The position numbers were made by a program, and so were the translations under genes. Shown here piece after piece: positions 14,336-22,933 of a stretch of 64,000 bases of DNA; the stretch's first letter is position 1, and each line of letters begins with the position of its first letter. The notes beneath the pieces were generated by a model, which saw nothing but the letters and a program-made list of their open reading frames with translations, ran no database searches and was not told the origin of the DNA. The DNA is taken from assembly GCA_016720805.1 (NCBI GenBank), contig JADKJZ010000007.1, positions 1 through 64,000 of the forward strand, in the 5' to 3' direction. This DNA comes from Gemmatimonadota bacterium (GTDB taxonomy: Bacteria > Gemmatimonadota > Gemmatimonadetes > Gemmatimonadales > GWC2-71-9).

Positions 14336-15015
14336 TGCCCGCCGGGATTCCCTCGCATCTCGCGATCATCATGGACGGCAACGGCCGCTGGGCCACCTCG
14401 CGCGGGCGTCCGCGCTGGATGGGGCACGCCCGTGGCGCACGCACCGCCGCCGAGATCGTGGCGCACTGCGCCAAGCTCGGCGTCAGCGACCTCTCGCTCT
14501 ACGCCTTCTCGAGCGACAACTGGAAGCGCCCGCGCGAGGAAGTCGGCTTCCTCTTCGACCTCTTCGCGTCGCACCTCGAGAACAAGCTGGCCTCGCTGGT
14601 CACTCATGGCATCCGACTCTCGATCTTCGGCCGACGCGATCGCCTGCCGACCAAGCTCGTGATCGCGATCGAGCAAGCCGAGCGCCGCACCGCCCATGGA
14701 ACACGGATGCACCTCCATGTGGCGATCGACTATTCCAGTCGCGCCGCACTGGAGGACGCGTTGCCACGGGCTGACCATGCCTCGCGCACCGCCCTGCTGC
14801 CGTCGGTCGACCTGCTGGTGCGAACCGGCGGGGAACGGCGTCTCTCCGACTTCCTGCTGTGGGAAAGCGCCTACGCCGAGCTTGCCTTCCTCGACGTCTG
14901 CTTCCCCGACTTGAGCACCGACGACCTCGACGCGGCCTTCGCCGACTTCGCCCGACGCGATCGGCGCTTCGGCGCCGTTCCGTCCATTGCATCCCCCCTG
15001 GAGCCCGTCACATGA
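14335..15015 (+). CDS. uppS: Isoprenyl transferase (undecaprenyl diphosphate synthase-like)
   Basis: 226-residue cis-prenyltransferase that condenses isopentenyl diphosphate onto an allylic primer; the classic member makes the undecaprenyl carrier for cell-wall and glycan synthesis. Conserved motifs are intact: HLAIIMDGNGRWA (catalytic Asp14), GHARGA, YAFSSDNWKRP, and the C-terminal RTGGERRLSDFLLWESAYAEL. Length is slightly short for UppS (usually 230-260). Located between a winged-helix regulator and a polytopic membrane protein with overlapping codons on both sides. That is not the usual uppS-cdsA-dxr cluster, so it may be a second copy or a specialised prenyl chain enzyme. Confidence 0.9.
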   Translation: MPAGIPSHLAIIMDGNGRWATSRGRPRWMGHARGARTAAEIVAHCAKLGVSDLSLYAFSSDNWKRPREEVGFLFDLFASHLENKLASLVTHGIRLSIFGRRDRLPTKLVIAIEQAERRTAHGTRMHLHVAIDYSSRAALEDALPRADHASRTALLPSVDLLVRTGGERRLSDFLLWESAYAELAFLDVCFPDLSTDDLDAAFADFARRDRRFGAVPSIASPLEPVT

Positions 15016-16247
15016 CCGTCGTGCAGATTACCCAGTACGCCGAAGAACCGGAGGCGCTCGAGGCGCTGTATCGCCGTGACCCGGCGCTCTTCAACCGTTC
15101 GTTCGCCGAGGCCTTCCGGGCGGCGCCGCAGTCGCCAGTCCTCCGTGTCTGGCAGGCCCGGCTCAACTATCGGGAGGCGTCGGATCAGGCGGCGACGCGG
15201 CGCGGCGTGATAATGGTCATCCTGCTGGCGCTGATCTCCGGCGCGGCGGTCCGCCTGCCGGCGCTGGCCCTCACGGTGGATTGGTACTATCCCCGCTTCG
15301 CGCCGATGATCGTCATCCTCGGACTCTGCACCTACTTCTGGATCGCGAACCCCGACCGCCGACGAATCATCCTGGGACTCGGTGTCGCCCTTAACACCGG
15401 CATCTACGTCTCGCTGTTGCCCGGCTTCAAGGATTCCGTGGTGATGGCGCTGATTCACCTCCCGATCCTCTTCTGGGGCGTCCTCGGCCTGGCGTTCACC
15501 GGCTCGGCGTGGCGTGACACCGATGCCCGCATCCGCTTCATCCGCTACAACGGCGAGATGGTGATCCTGGTGGCGCTCGTGGGCCTCGGCGGCATGGTCT
15601 TCAGCGGCCTGACGGTGGCGCTGTTCGAGATGGTGATGAAGGACAGCGCGGAACAGTACTTCGAGAACATCGGCATCTTCGGGGTGGCCGCGGTTCCCGT
15701 GGTGGCGACCTACCTCTATGACGTCGTCTTCCATCGACGCACCGGGATTCCGGCCGTACTGGCCCGTGTCTTCGCGCCGCTCTTCCTAGTCATGTCGACC
15801 ATCTACCTCGGCGTCGCCTTCCTCGGCGGGCAGAACCCGTTCCTCGACCGCGGCTTCCTGATCACCTGCAACGGCCTGCTGCTGGTGGTCCTGGCGATCA
15901 CCGTCTTCTCCATCGTCGAACGCGACGCCGATTCGCCCACCGGCCTCGTCGACACGATCAACGTGGCGCTCGCCGGCGTCACGCTGGTGATCAATGCCAT
16001 CGCCCTGTCGGCGATCGTCTTCCGTCTGGCCTCCTACGGCTTCACGCCGAATCGCGTCGCGGTGCTCGGCGTCAACCTGGTGATCATGGTCCACCTTGCC
16101 CGAATCTGTTGGTCGTACCTTGCGGTGGTGCGCGGCCGCGCCCGCTTCGCGACGATGCGTCCCGTCGTGGCGGGATACCTGCCGGTATACGCCGGATGGG
16201 CGGCCCTGGTCGTCTTCCTGCTGCCGGTGATCTTCCGCTTCGCCTAG
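15012..16247 (+). CDS. Polytopic membrane protein (about 11 helices)
   Basis: 411-residue integral membrane protein. A soluble N-terminal region of about 65 residues (EALYRRDPALFNRSFAEAF) precedes roughly eleven hydrophobic helices running to the C-terminus (VVFLLPVIFRFA). The family is not certain; overall length, helix number and the phrase FIRYNGEMVILVALVGLGG remind me of DUF4153-type proteins, which also co-occur with winged-helix regulators. It overlaps the prenyltransferase stop as ATGA and is the last gene of the operon. A lipid-linked or envelope role is inference from context only. Confidence 0.7.
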   Translation: MTVVQITQYAEEPEALEALYRRDPALFNRSFAEAFRAAPQSPVLRVWQARLNYREASDQAATRRGVIMVILLALISGAAVRLPALALTVDWYYPRFAPMIVILGLCTYFWIANPDRRRIILGLGVALNTGIYVSLLPGFKDSVVMALIHLPILFWGVLGLAFTGSAWRDTDARIRFIRYNGEMVILVALVGLGGMVFSGLTVALFEMVMKDSAEQYFENIGIFGVAAVPVVATYLYDVVFHRRTGIPAVLARVFAPLFLVMSTIYLGVAFLGGQNPFLDRGFLITCNGLLLVVLAITVFSIVERDADSPTGLVDTINVALAGVTLVINAIALSAIVFRLASYGFTPNRVAVLGVNLVIMVHLARICWSYLAVVRGRARFATMRPVVAGYLPVYAGWAALVVFLLPVIFRFA

Positions 16248-16323
16248 CGCCCGCTGACTGGCCCGCCCCGACCGTGGGCGGCATATTCCGCTCGGACGCC
16301 TCCCCTCACGCCCGAGCCACCCA

Positions 16324-18141
16324 ATGAGCGATTCCCTCTCGCGCCGAGACGCCCTCAAGGCACTCGGCGCGGCCGCGACCGCCGGACTGCTGCCGACGAC
16401 CACCCAGGCCGCGGAGCCCGACGCGTCGCCGATCACGCCAACGCCGCCCATCGAGCAGGTAGCGCGTGCCAGCGGCGAGATCGTGACTCTCCAGAACACC
16501 AGCGAGGTCTTCACGCCGGCGCGGGGCGAGTCGTTCATGCGATTCTCGTTCGACTTCCCCGAGCCGTCGGTGGTCTTCGGGCCGCATCGTTTCGGCTTCG
16601 TCCTCTTCACCAACGAGAACACGTACTCCCTCGATCAGTCGCGGATGCGCGCCGAGGGGAACGACGACGCGATGCGGCTGAGCTGCGACTCGTTCGTCTG
16701 GGCCGGCGGGCAGGAGAAGGTGACGGGGAAGTTCGAGGCGACCTTCCGGCGCACCGCGCAGGCGATCGAGTGGGACATCGTGGTCACCATGCCGCACCCG
16801 GTGAAGACTGTCACCACCGTGATCCGCGACATCCCGAAGGGCCCGGTCTCATTTGGCGGCGGCGGCTTCGTCAATCCGCGCGACGGCGACCTGCTGGGTG
16901 GCTACACCTTTGGCGCGGGCGACCTCCACGGCGCCTTCTCGCCGATCGGGATGACGACGCCGATCGCAGTCCTGCAGGCGGCCGACGCCGAGTTTATCGC
17001 CCTCTCCACCCTCGACGATCGCGTCCGCCCGAAGCGCTTCTACTTCCAGCAGGGGGAGAAGGGGTTCCGGGTCGAGGCGATCTACGAGCACGACGCCTGG
17101 CGGAACGACACCACGGTGCGCGTCCCAACGTGGCGGCTGCTGCGCGCCACGACCTTCGAGGGGGCGATGGCGCCGCACATGGCGCACATCGAGCGCGCCT
17201 ACGCGCTGCCGACCTACGAGACCCGCCCCGACGCCCCGGCGTGGATGCGCAACGTCGCGCTGGTCACGACGTTCCACGGGCAGCACTATACCGGCTACAT
17301 CTTCAACGACTACGCCAAGCAGCTCGAGATCCTCCGCTGGATGGCGACGCAGATCGCGCCCGAGCGGGTGCTCGTCTTCCTCGCGTCGTGGGATGGCCGC
17401 TACTACTGGGATTACCCCAACTACACGGTGCCCGAGCGGATGGGGGGCGAGGCGGGATTCCGGCGGCTGATCAGCGAAGGCCAGAAGATGGGCTTCAAGA
17501 TGATGCCGATGTTCGGCGCCAACTCGGCGAACCGGCAGCAGCCGTCCTGGGAGAAGATCAAGGGCGGCGCGACGTACAAGCTCGACGGCGACCTCTACAA
17601 CCTGAACTGGGTCGACTGGAACAACGATCGCCACCAGGACGGCTGGCTCACCTACATGAACCTCGGCCATGACGCCTGGCGGAACCACATCACGGGGCGG
17701 ATCGCCGAGACGATCGAGCGCTTCGGCGTCGATGCTTACTTCCTCGACATCGTTGGCGGGCACGTCAACGCCACCACGGGCGACATGCACGAGGGAACGA
17801 AGCGGATGATCAGCGACCTGCGGACGCAGTTCCCGAAGGTCGCCTGTGTCGGCGAGATGCCCTACGACGCTCTCTACGGCTTCATCCCGATGTACCACGC
17901 CGGGGGCGGCGGGCGGTGGCGGAAGTACGCCCGCTTCTTCTCGCACCTGAGCGCCCCCGCCCCGGGACGCGGCAGCAGCGGCGTCCACGAGGCAGGCTTC
18001 CAGCACTTCAACACCGAGACCCTCGGCCTCTCGCCGAACACCATCCCCACGCTGCAGGTGGTCGACGACACCTTCACCCTCCACCGCGACACGATGGCCG
18101 CCGTCATTGCGCGCGCCAAGCAGCGCGCCGGGATCGGCTAG
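16324..18141 (+). CDS. TAT-exported putative glycoside hydrolase
   Basis: 605-residue protein with a twin-arginine signal (SRRDALKALG, residues 5-14, then a short hydrophobic stretch to TTTQAAE). The first 250 residues look like a beta-sandwich. From about residue 310 a TIM-barrel glycosidase pattern follows (VALVTTFHGQHYTGYIFNDY, MGFKMMPMFGANS, VDAYFLDIVGG, VACVGEMPYDAL). Asp475 and Glu511 sit at positions typical of nucleophile and acid/base in clan GH-D-like enzymes. I think it belongs to the DUF6259-like group of uncharacterised glycosidases. It converges on the GH127 gene and shares a CTAG stop with it. Substrate unknown. Confidence 0.7.
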   Translation: MSDSLSRRDALKALGAAATAGLLPTTTQAAEPDASPITPTPPIEQVARASGEIVTLQNTSEVFTPARGESFMRFSFDFPEPSVVFGPHRFGFVLFTNENTYSLDQSRMRAEGNDDAMRLSCDSFVWAGGQEKVTGKFEATFRRTAQAIEWDIVVTMPHPVKTVTTVIRDIPKGPVSFGGGGFVNPRDGDLLGGYTFGAGDLHGAFSPIGMTTPIAVLQAADAEFIALSTLDDRVRPKRFYFQQGEKGFRVEAIYEHDAWRNDTTVRVPTWRLLRATTFEGAMAPHMAHIERAYALPTYETRPDAPAWMRNVALVTTFHGQHYTGYIFNDYAKQLEILRWMATQIAPERVLVFLASWDGRYYWDYPNYTVPERMGGEAGFRRLISEGQKMGFKMMPMFGANSANRQQPSWEKIKGGATYKLDGDLYNLNWVDWNNDRHQDGWLTYMNLGHDAWRNHITGRIAETIERFGVDAYFLDIVGGHVNATTGDMHEGTKRMISDLRTQFPKVACVGEMPYDALYGFIPMYHAGGGGRWRKYARFFSHLSAPAPGRGSSGVHEAGFQHFNTETLGLSPNTIPTLQVVDDTFTLHRDTMAAVIARAKQRAGIG

Positions 18142-20633
18142 AGCGCGTTCGCCCGCACGGTCCGGATGCCGAAGACCGGGGCGATCCGCCCCGGCTGGGT
18201 GGCCTGGAAGCGCACCGTGACCTTCGCCTTGCCGCGTACCAGCGTGGCCGGGACCTGGTAGGTCGCGTCCCAGAAGCCGACGGCGTCCGGCTTCGCCTCG
18301 AAGCTGCCCACCACGGTGCCATCGACCTGGATCTCGAAGTTCCCGGCCGCGGGCATCAGGCCGATCTCGTTCAGGTAGGTCACCACGACCGCCATCGGCG
18401 CGTCAGCATCCACTGCGAGCTGGTACGAGAACCACCCTCCACCCGCGCGGTTGGGCTTGCCGTCGGCGTTGCCGGCCGGCCTGTTCGCGGGCTCGCTGAC
18501 GTACCCTGCGGACGATTCCTCCGCGGCCACACCGGGGTGCACCACGCTCACCGTCGCCGCTTCCAGCCGGCGGAGCCGTTCCCGTTCGGCCGCGAGCGCA
18601 CCGACGCGCGCGTCGAACTCCGCCGTCGTGATCACGTCGAAGTAGTTGCTGTAGCGGCGGCGATGGGTCCGGTAGAACGGCTTGAGTGAGAGGTCAGTCG
18701 GCGCGGCCGGCTGCGCCGGAAGCCGCGCCACCTGGCGCGCCGTGAAGTCACCGGGTGCACCGGCCGGCACCAGCCACTCCGCGACTGGCTTGTCGTCGGT
18801 GACCAACGCCGGGATCCTCGCCACGCTCGCGCCCTCCGCACCTCGGCTCGGGCCATGGTCGCCTGCCAGCACGAGCGGGCCCCACATGATCGCCGTGACC
18901 CGCTTGTTGTCGGCGGTCGGCTCGAAGCGGAGCGTCTTCGGCAAGCGCATTGCGATGACGTCGCCGGCCTTCCACTGCCGTGTGATGCTGACATACTGGC
19001 TCGGCGGAAGCCCCGACTCGTCGATGCCGATGCGCCAACCGCCCGCGGCCCCTGGGCGGAAGCTCGCGATCGGCGGCTGCGGCAGCTTCTCGCCGTTCAC
19101 GCTGATGGTGTAGCCATCGCCTGCCCAGCCCGGCCGACGCAGATGCAGCGTCGACGGCTTGAGCCCTGCCGCGACGACCTTGATCCGCGCGCTCTCGCCC
19201 GTGGGGAAGTCGGTCTCCTGCACCAGCTTCATCCCCGAGGCGAAGTCGGCCGAGCTGGGGACGAAGAGGTTCACCCAGGCCTGGTCGGCGTTCTCGTAGT
19301 AGATGCCGTCGCCGTGGAGGGCGTGGCTCTCCATCCCGCTGCCGACGCAGCAGGTGAAGTCGCGCTGCATGTCCTGGTATTCCTGCGTCACGCCACGCCC
19401 GGCCGGCACCATGTACGAGGTGGTGCCGTCGGCCGGATCGATCGAGGCGAGGATGTGGTTGAAGAGTACCCGCTCGTGGAAGTCGCCGTACTCGGCATCC
19501 GGCCGGAACGAGAAGAGCCGGATCGAGAGCTTCCGCATGTTGTAGGCGTTGCAGGTCTCGCAGGTGCGGCCATCGAGGCGGGTGCTCAGCTGGTCCGGCA
19601 TCCCGAAGTACTCGGCCAGGCCGTGCCCGCCGGTCGCGTAGGTGTGATGCTGCACCACGCGATCCCAGAAGAACGACGCGGCGACGATGTCGGCCGGGTC
19701 GCCGGTGTAGCCGTACCGTGCGGCCGAGCCGATCAACTTGGGGATCTGACAGTTGCCGTGTTTCCCGGCGAGGTTGTCCTGGTGGCGCTTGAGGGCATCG
19801 GTGAATGCCACGTGCTCGAAGCGGTGCGACAGGTCGAGCCAGCGCTTGTTACCGGTGTCGGCGTAGAGGTCGGCAAGGACCTCGTTCATGCCACCGTGCT
19901 CGGTGAGGAGCATCTTCTGCACCTGCGCCTCCGACAGCGGCGCCAGCACGGACTCGGCCCACGCGGCGTACTTGATCTCCAGCGCCAACGCCGTGGCGTT
20001 GCCAGTATGCCGGTACGCATCGCGGAGGCCGGCGTACGTCTTGTGCAGCGTGTACCACGGCGACCAGAGACCGTTGAGGTCGAACCCGCCGGAGCGGATG
20101 TTGCCCTTCGACACCGCGGCGAACGCCTCGCGCAGCCCTTCGAGGGCGCCGAGGTAGCCATCGCCGTTCTTGAGCTGGACCTCCTGCATCTCCTTCACGA
20201 GATAGCCGGCGCGCGCCTTGAAGCGGGCGTCGCCGGTGGCCCGATACATCAGGCTCACCCCCGAGAGATGGTGCCCGGCGATATGCCCCGTGAGGTTGCG
20301 GCCACCGCCATCCCATCCCTCGTACGGCTCGGCCTTCTTCGGCAGTCCGGCGCGGAGGCGATAGTGCGCCATCATCCGATCGGGATCGAGCGCGAGGAGG
20401 TAGCTCGCGGTGACATCCTGTGCGCGCTTCAGTGGCCCGCCAAGTACCCGCACCTTGTGCAACGGCAGTGGACGCGCCGTGAGCATCCGCAACTCGAAGG
20501 CGCGGATCGTCGGATCGACCGCGGGGGCCAGCGGCAGCTCGGCGGCGAGCTCGCCCTTGGTCAGCGGCCCGAGCGAGAAGGCGGCGGCAGTGGCCGCGGA
20601 CTGCTGGAGGAAGTCGCGGCGATTGGTGGGCAT
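18138..20633 (-). CDS. GH127-family beta-L-arabinofuranosidase (DUF1680), TAT-exported
   Basis: 831-residue exported glycosidase. TAT signal NRRDFLQQSAATAAAFSLG (residues 4-22). GH127 (alpha/alpha)6 barrel about residues 50-440. It keeps the unusual zinc/cysteine active site of the family: Glu359 and Cys361 in TCETCNAYN, and Cys428-Cys429 in FTCCVGSG, matching Glu338/Cys340/Cys417/Cys418 of the characterised bifidobacterial enzyme HypBA1. Glu341 is the likely acid. Beta-sandwich domains follow, plus an extra C-terminal module (about 690-831, ending FGIRTVRANAL) that may bind carbohydrate. Expected to release beta-L-arabinofuranose from plant glycans. Divergent from the DUF1080 gene. Confidence 0.9.
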   Translation of the reverse strand: MPTNRRDFLQQSAATAAAFSLGPLTKGELAAELPLAPAVDPTIRAFELRMLTARPLPLHKVRVLGGPLKRAQDVTASYLLALDPDRMMAHYRLRAGLPKKAEPYEGWDGGGRNLTGHIAGHHLSGVSLMYRATGDARFKARAGYLVKEMQEVQLKNGDGYLGALEGLREAFAAVSKGNIRSGGFDLNGLWSPWYTLHKTYAGLRDAYRHTGNATALALEIKYAAWAESVLAPLSEAQVQKMLLTEHGGMNEVLADLYADTGNKRWLDLSHRFEHVAFTDALKRHQDNLAGKHGNCQIPKLIGSAARYGYTGDPADIVAASFFWDRVVQHHTYATGGHGLAEYFGMPDQLSTRLDGRTCETCNAYNMRKLSIRLFSFRPDAEYGDFHERVLFNHILASIDPADGTTSYMVPAGRGVTQEYQDMQRDFTCCVGSGMESHALHGDGIYYENADQAWVNLFVPSSADFASGMKLVQETDFPTGESARIKVVAAGLKPSTLHLRRPGWAGDGYTISVNGEKLPQPPIASFRPGAAGGWRIGIDESGLPPSQYVSITRQWKAGDVIAMRLPKTLRFEPTADNKRVTAIMWGPLVLAGDHGPSRGAEGASVARIPALVTDDKPVAEWLVPAGAPGDFTARQVARLPAQPAAPTDLSLKPFYRTHRRRYSNYFDVITTAEFDARVGALAAERERLRRLEAATVSVVHPGVAAEESSAGYVSEPANRPAGNADGKPNRAGGGWFSYQLAVDADAPMAVVVTYLNEIGLMPAAGNFEIQVDGTVVGSFEAKPDAVGFWDATYQVPATLVRGKAKVTVRFQATQPGRIAPVFGIRTVRANAL

Positions 20634-20783
20634 GTCGAGGTCCTGGTGGGGTGGGAACAGCGACGGAATCTAGGGACCGCGCGCTCGGCTGTCGAGCGAG
20701 CACCCTCCGATGCCGCTGGAGGCGGATTCGCTTCGGGGACGCTAGCTTGAGGGCAGACCCCCCGACATTCCGAGGAACCCACC

Positions 20784-21467
20784 ATGCGACTCCCGTTGCT
20801 CATCGCCGCCCTCGTGCTCGGCGTCGGTCCGGTGCCCCAACAGGCGCGCCCGCTCTTCAACGGTCGCGACCTGACGGGGTGGCATGTGGATGTGCCCGCC
20901 CGCGACACGACGCCATCACTCCGGAATCCGTTCATCGTGCGGGACGGCCATCTGGTCTCGCTCGGCACACCGGAAGGGCACCTGATCACCGACAGCGTCT
21001 ACGCCAACTACCGCCTCGACGTCGAGTATCGCTTCCCGGGCAAGCCGGGCAACGCCGGGGTGCTGGTACATGCGTCGACGCCGCGCGCGCTCTACGGCAT
21101 GTTTCCGAAATCGATCGAGGTGCAGATGGAGCATGGCAATGCCGGCGACTTCTGGTGCATCGTCGAGGACATCACCGTCCCCGACATGGTGGCGCGGCGC
21201 GGGCCCAAGAACCTGTGGGGTATCCGGGAAGGCGCCAACCGCCGGATCGTCAACCTGACCGATGACTCCGAGCGCCCGCTCGGCGAATGGAACTCGATGC
21301 GCATCGAGGCGGTCGGTTCGTCGCTGAAGATCTGGGTCAACGGCGTCCTGGTAAACTCGGGCACCAATGCCACCGCGTCGCGCGGGCAGATCGCGCTGCA
21401 GGCCGAGGGCTCCGAGGTCGAGTTCCGTCGACTCGACCTCACGCCGATCACGCGACTGAGCCCCTAG
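20784..21467 (+). CDS. Secreted DUF1080 (3-keto-disaccharide hydrolase) domain protein
   Basis: 227-residue exported protein with a LamG-like jelly-roll fold of the DUF1080 family. Signal peptide about residues 1-17. Family landmarks: RPLFNGRDLTGWHV near residue 22, EYRFPGKPGNAGVLVHAS, FPKSIEVQMEHGNAGDFW, and a last strand IALQAEGSEVEFRRLDL. DUF1080 proteins are linked to cleavage of 3-keto-glycosides and are common beside glycosidases. It ends in a CTAG shared with the M24 peptidase on the other strand. Arranged divergently with the GH127 gene, so co-regulation is likely. Confidence 0.85.
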   Translation: MRLPLLIAALVLGVGPVPQQARPLFNGRDLTGWHVDVPARDTTPSLRNPFIVRDGHLVSLGTPEGHLITDSVYANYRLDVEYRFPGKPGNAGVLVHASTPRALYGMFPKSIEVQMEHGNAGDFWCIVEDITVPDMVARRGPKNLWGIREGANRRIVNLTDDSERPLGEWNSMRIEAVGSSLKIWVNGVLVNSGTNATASRGQIALQAEGSEVEFRRLDLTPITRLSP

Positions 21468-22912
21468 GGACGCGGCTTGGCGGGTGCCTTCAGCGCCCGC
21501 TCGCCGATCCCGGGCTGCTTCATCAGCGCCTCGATGTCGGCGATCTCGATCGGGACGAAGCCCGACATCAGTTCGTAGCCGGTCTCGGTGATCAGGATCA
21601 TGTCCTCGAGCCGGACCGAGAGCTCCCCGGCGCCGTCAATCGTCATCTGCGGCTCGATCGTGAAGACGTAGCCGGGCTCGAGCGTGCGAGTGATGTTCGG
21701 CACGTCGTGCACTTCCATCCCCACTGAATGGCCGAGGGAGCCGCCGCGGCCCGTTGTGCCCGGCGGGAGCGGCTTGTAGCGGTCCATCATCGCCTGCGCC
21801 GCCGCCTTGATCCGTGGGTCGGTGAAGCGGTAGGCCGCCATGATGGGCTGCATCTTGGCGTAGGCGGAGTCCATGACCGCACGGGCCGTCACGTGCGGAC
21901 GGATCGACGTGAGCACCGCTTGATAGAGTCGCAGATAGATGGTGTAATACTCTCGCTGCCGGGGCGTGAACTTGCCGTTCACCGGCCAGACGCGGGTGAC
22001 GTCGGCGGTGTAGTTGTTCAGGTCCGGCGCCCAGTCGAATTGCAGCAGCTCGCCATCGACCAGCGTGCCGCGGTTCTTGTGGTAGTGGGTGTACTGCATC
22101 CGCGGTCCGCCGGCGATCAGCGGGAAGTACGACGTCCCGTATGCCCCGCCCCGCTTGTAGACATACTCGGCCGGCGCCTCGAGCTCGTGCTCGAGCATCC
22201 CCGGCTTCGTGTCGCGCATCGCCTCCATGATTGCGACCCCGGCGAGCCTGGTCGCCTCGCGAATCTGCGCGACCTCCCGAGGAGTCTTGAACGCCCGGAG
22301 CGAATCGAGCACTGGATCGAGGTCCTTGAGCTGGGCCGTCGGCACCGCACGCTTCACCGCCGCGACGAACAGCTCCTCCCGCGAGACGCGCCCGTCCCAG
22401 GGATCGGCCTTCGAGCGCCGGAAGTAGCCGGCGACATCGCTTGAGGACTCGCTCCCCTGCGTCTCCGGGCGGAACGGCGTGAAGATCGTCCGTCCATCCA
22501 GCCGCCCCAGCACCGTCGCGAAGGAGTCGCGCGGCATCACCACGTCGACCCCGCTCACCTGCCGGGCGGAGTCGTTGGCGGTGAGGTAGGGACCGTACTG
22601 GCGGACGCGCGGTGCGGCGGCGTTGAGGAAGAGCGTCGTGCGCTTGGTGCGGCCGTCGACGATCAGCATCGCGCGCGGCTCGACGACGCCACTCAGGTAG
22701 AAGAACTGGTTCCCCTGCCGCAGCGTCCATTCGCCGCGGGCCTCGGTGGTCCCTTGGATCACCGCGACGCCGTCGCCGATGTGTTCCATCACCTTGGCGC
22801 GGTGCGCGGCGAACTCCTCCGGTGGGAAGGCGCCGGTGAAGCCGCCTTGTGCCGCCAATGGCGCGGCGAGGAGGCCGAGCGCCACGGCGACGGTGCAGGT
22901 ACGACGAGCCAT
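21464..22912 (-). CDS. Secreted Xaa-Pro aminopeptidase (M24B)
   Basis: About 482-residue exported metallopeptidase that removes an N-terminal residue before proline. Signal peptide MARRTCTVAVALGLLAAPLAAQ. Aminopeptidase-P N-terminal domain about 25-190, pita-bread catalytic domain after that. The five metal ligands appear in FDWAPDLNNYTADVTR (two Asp), GHSVGMEVHD (His), FTIEPQ (Glu) and RLEDMILIT (Glu). I prefer the ATG at 22912 over 22921 because AAGGA sits nine bases before it. Third and last gene of a minus-strand hydrolase operon (amidase, M1, M24); converges with the DUF1080 gene. Confidence 0.9.
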   Translation of the reverse strand: MARRTCTVAVALGLLAAPLAAQGGFTGAFPPEEFAAHRAKVMEHIGDGVAVIQGTTEARGEWTLRQGNQFFYLSGVVEPRAMLIVDGRTKRTTLFLNAAAPRVRQYGPYLTANDSARQVSGVDVVMPRDSFATVLGRLDGRTIFTPFRPETQGSESSSDVAGYFRRSKADPWDGRVSREELFVAAVKRAVPTAQLKDLDPVLDSLRAFKTPREVAQIREATRLAGVAIMEAMRDTKPGMLEHELEAPAEYVYKRGGAYGTSYFPLIAGGPRMQYTHYHKNRGTLVDGELLQFDWAPDLNNYTADVTRVWPVNGKFTPRQREYYTIYLRLYQAVLTSIRPHVTARAVMDSAYAKMQPIMAAYRFTDPRIKAAAQAMMDRYKPLPPGTTGRGGSLGHSVGMEVHDVPNITRTLEPGYVFTIEPQMTIDGAGELSVRLEDMILITETGYELMSGFVPIEIADIEALMKQPGIGERALKAPAKPRP

Positions 22913-22933
22913 GCGGTCCATTCCTTGTGGTGG

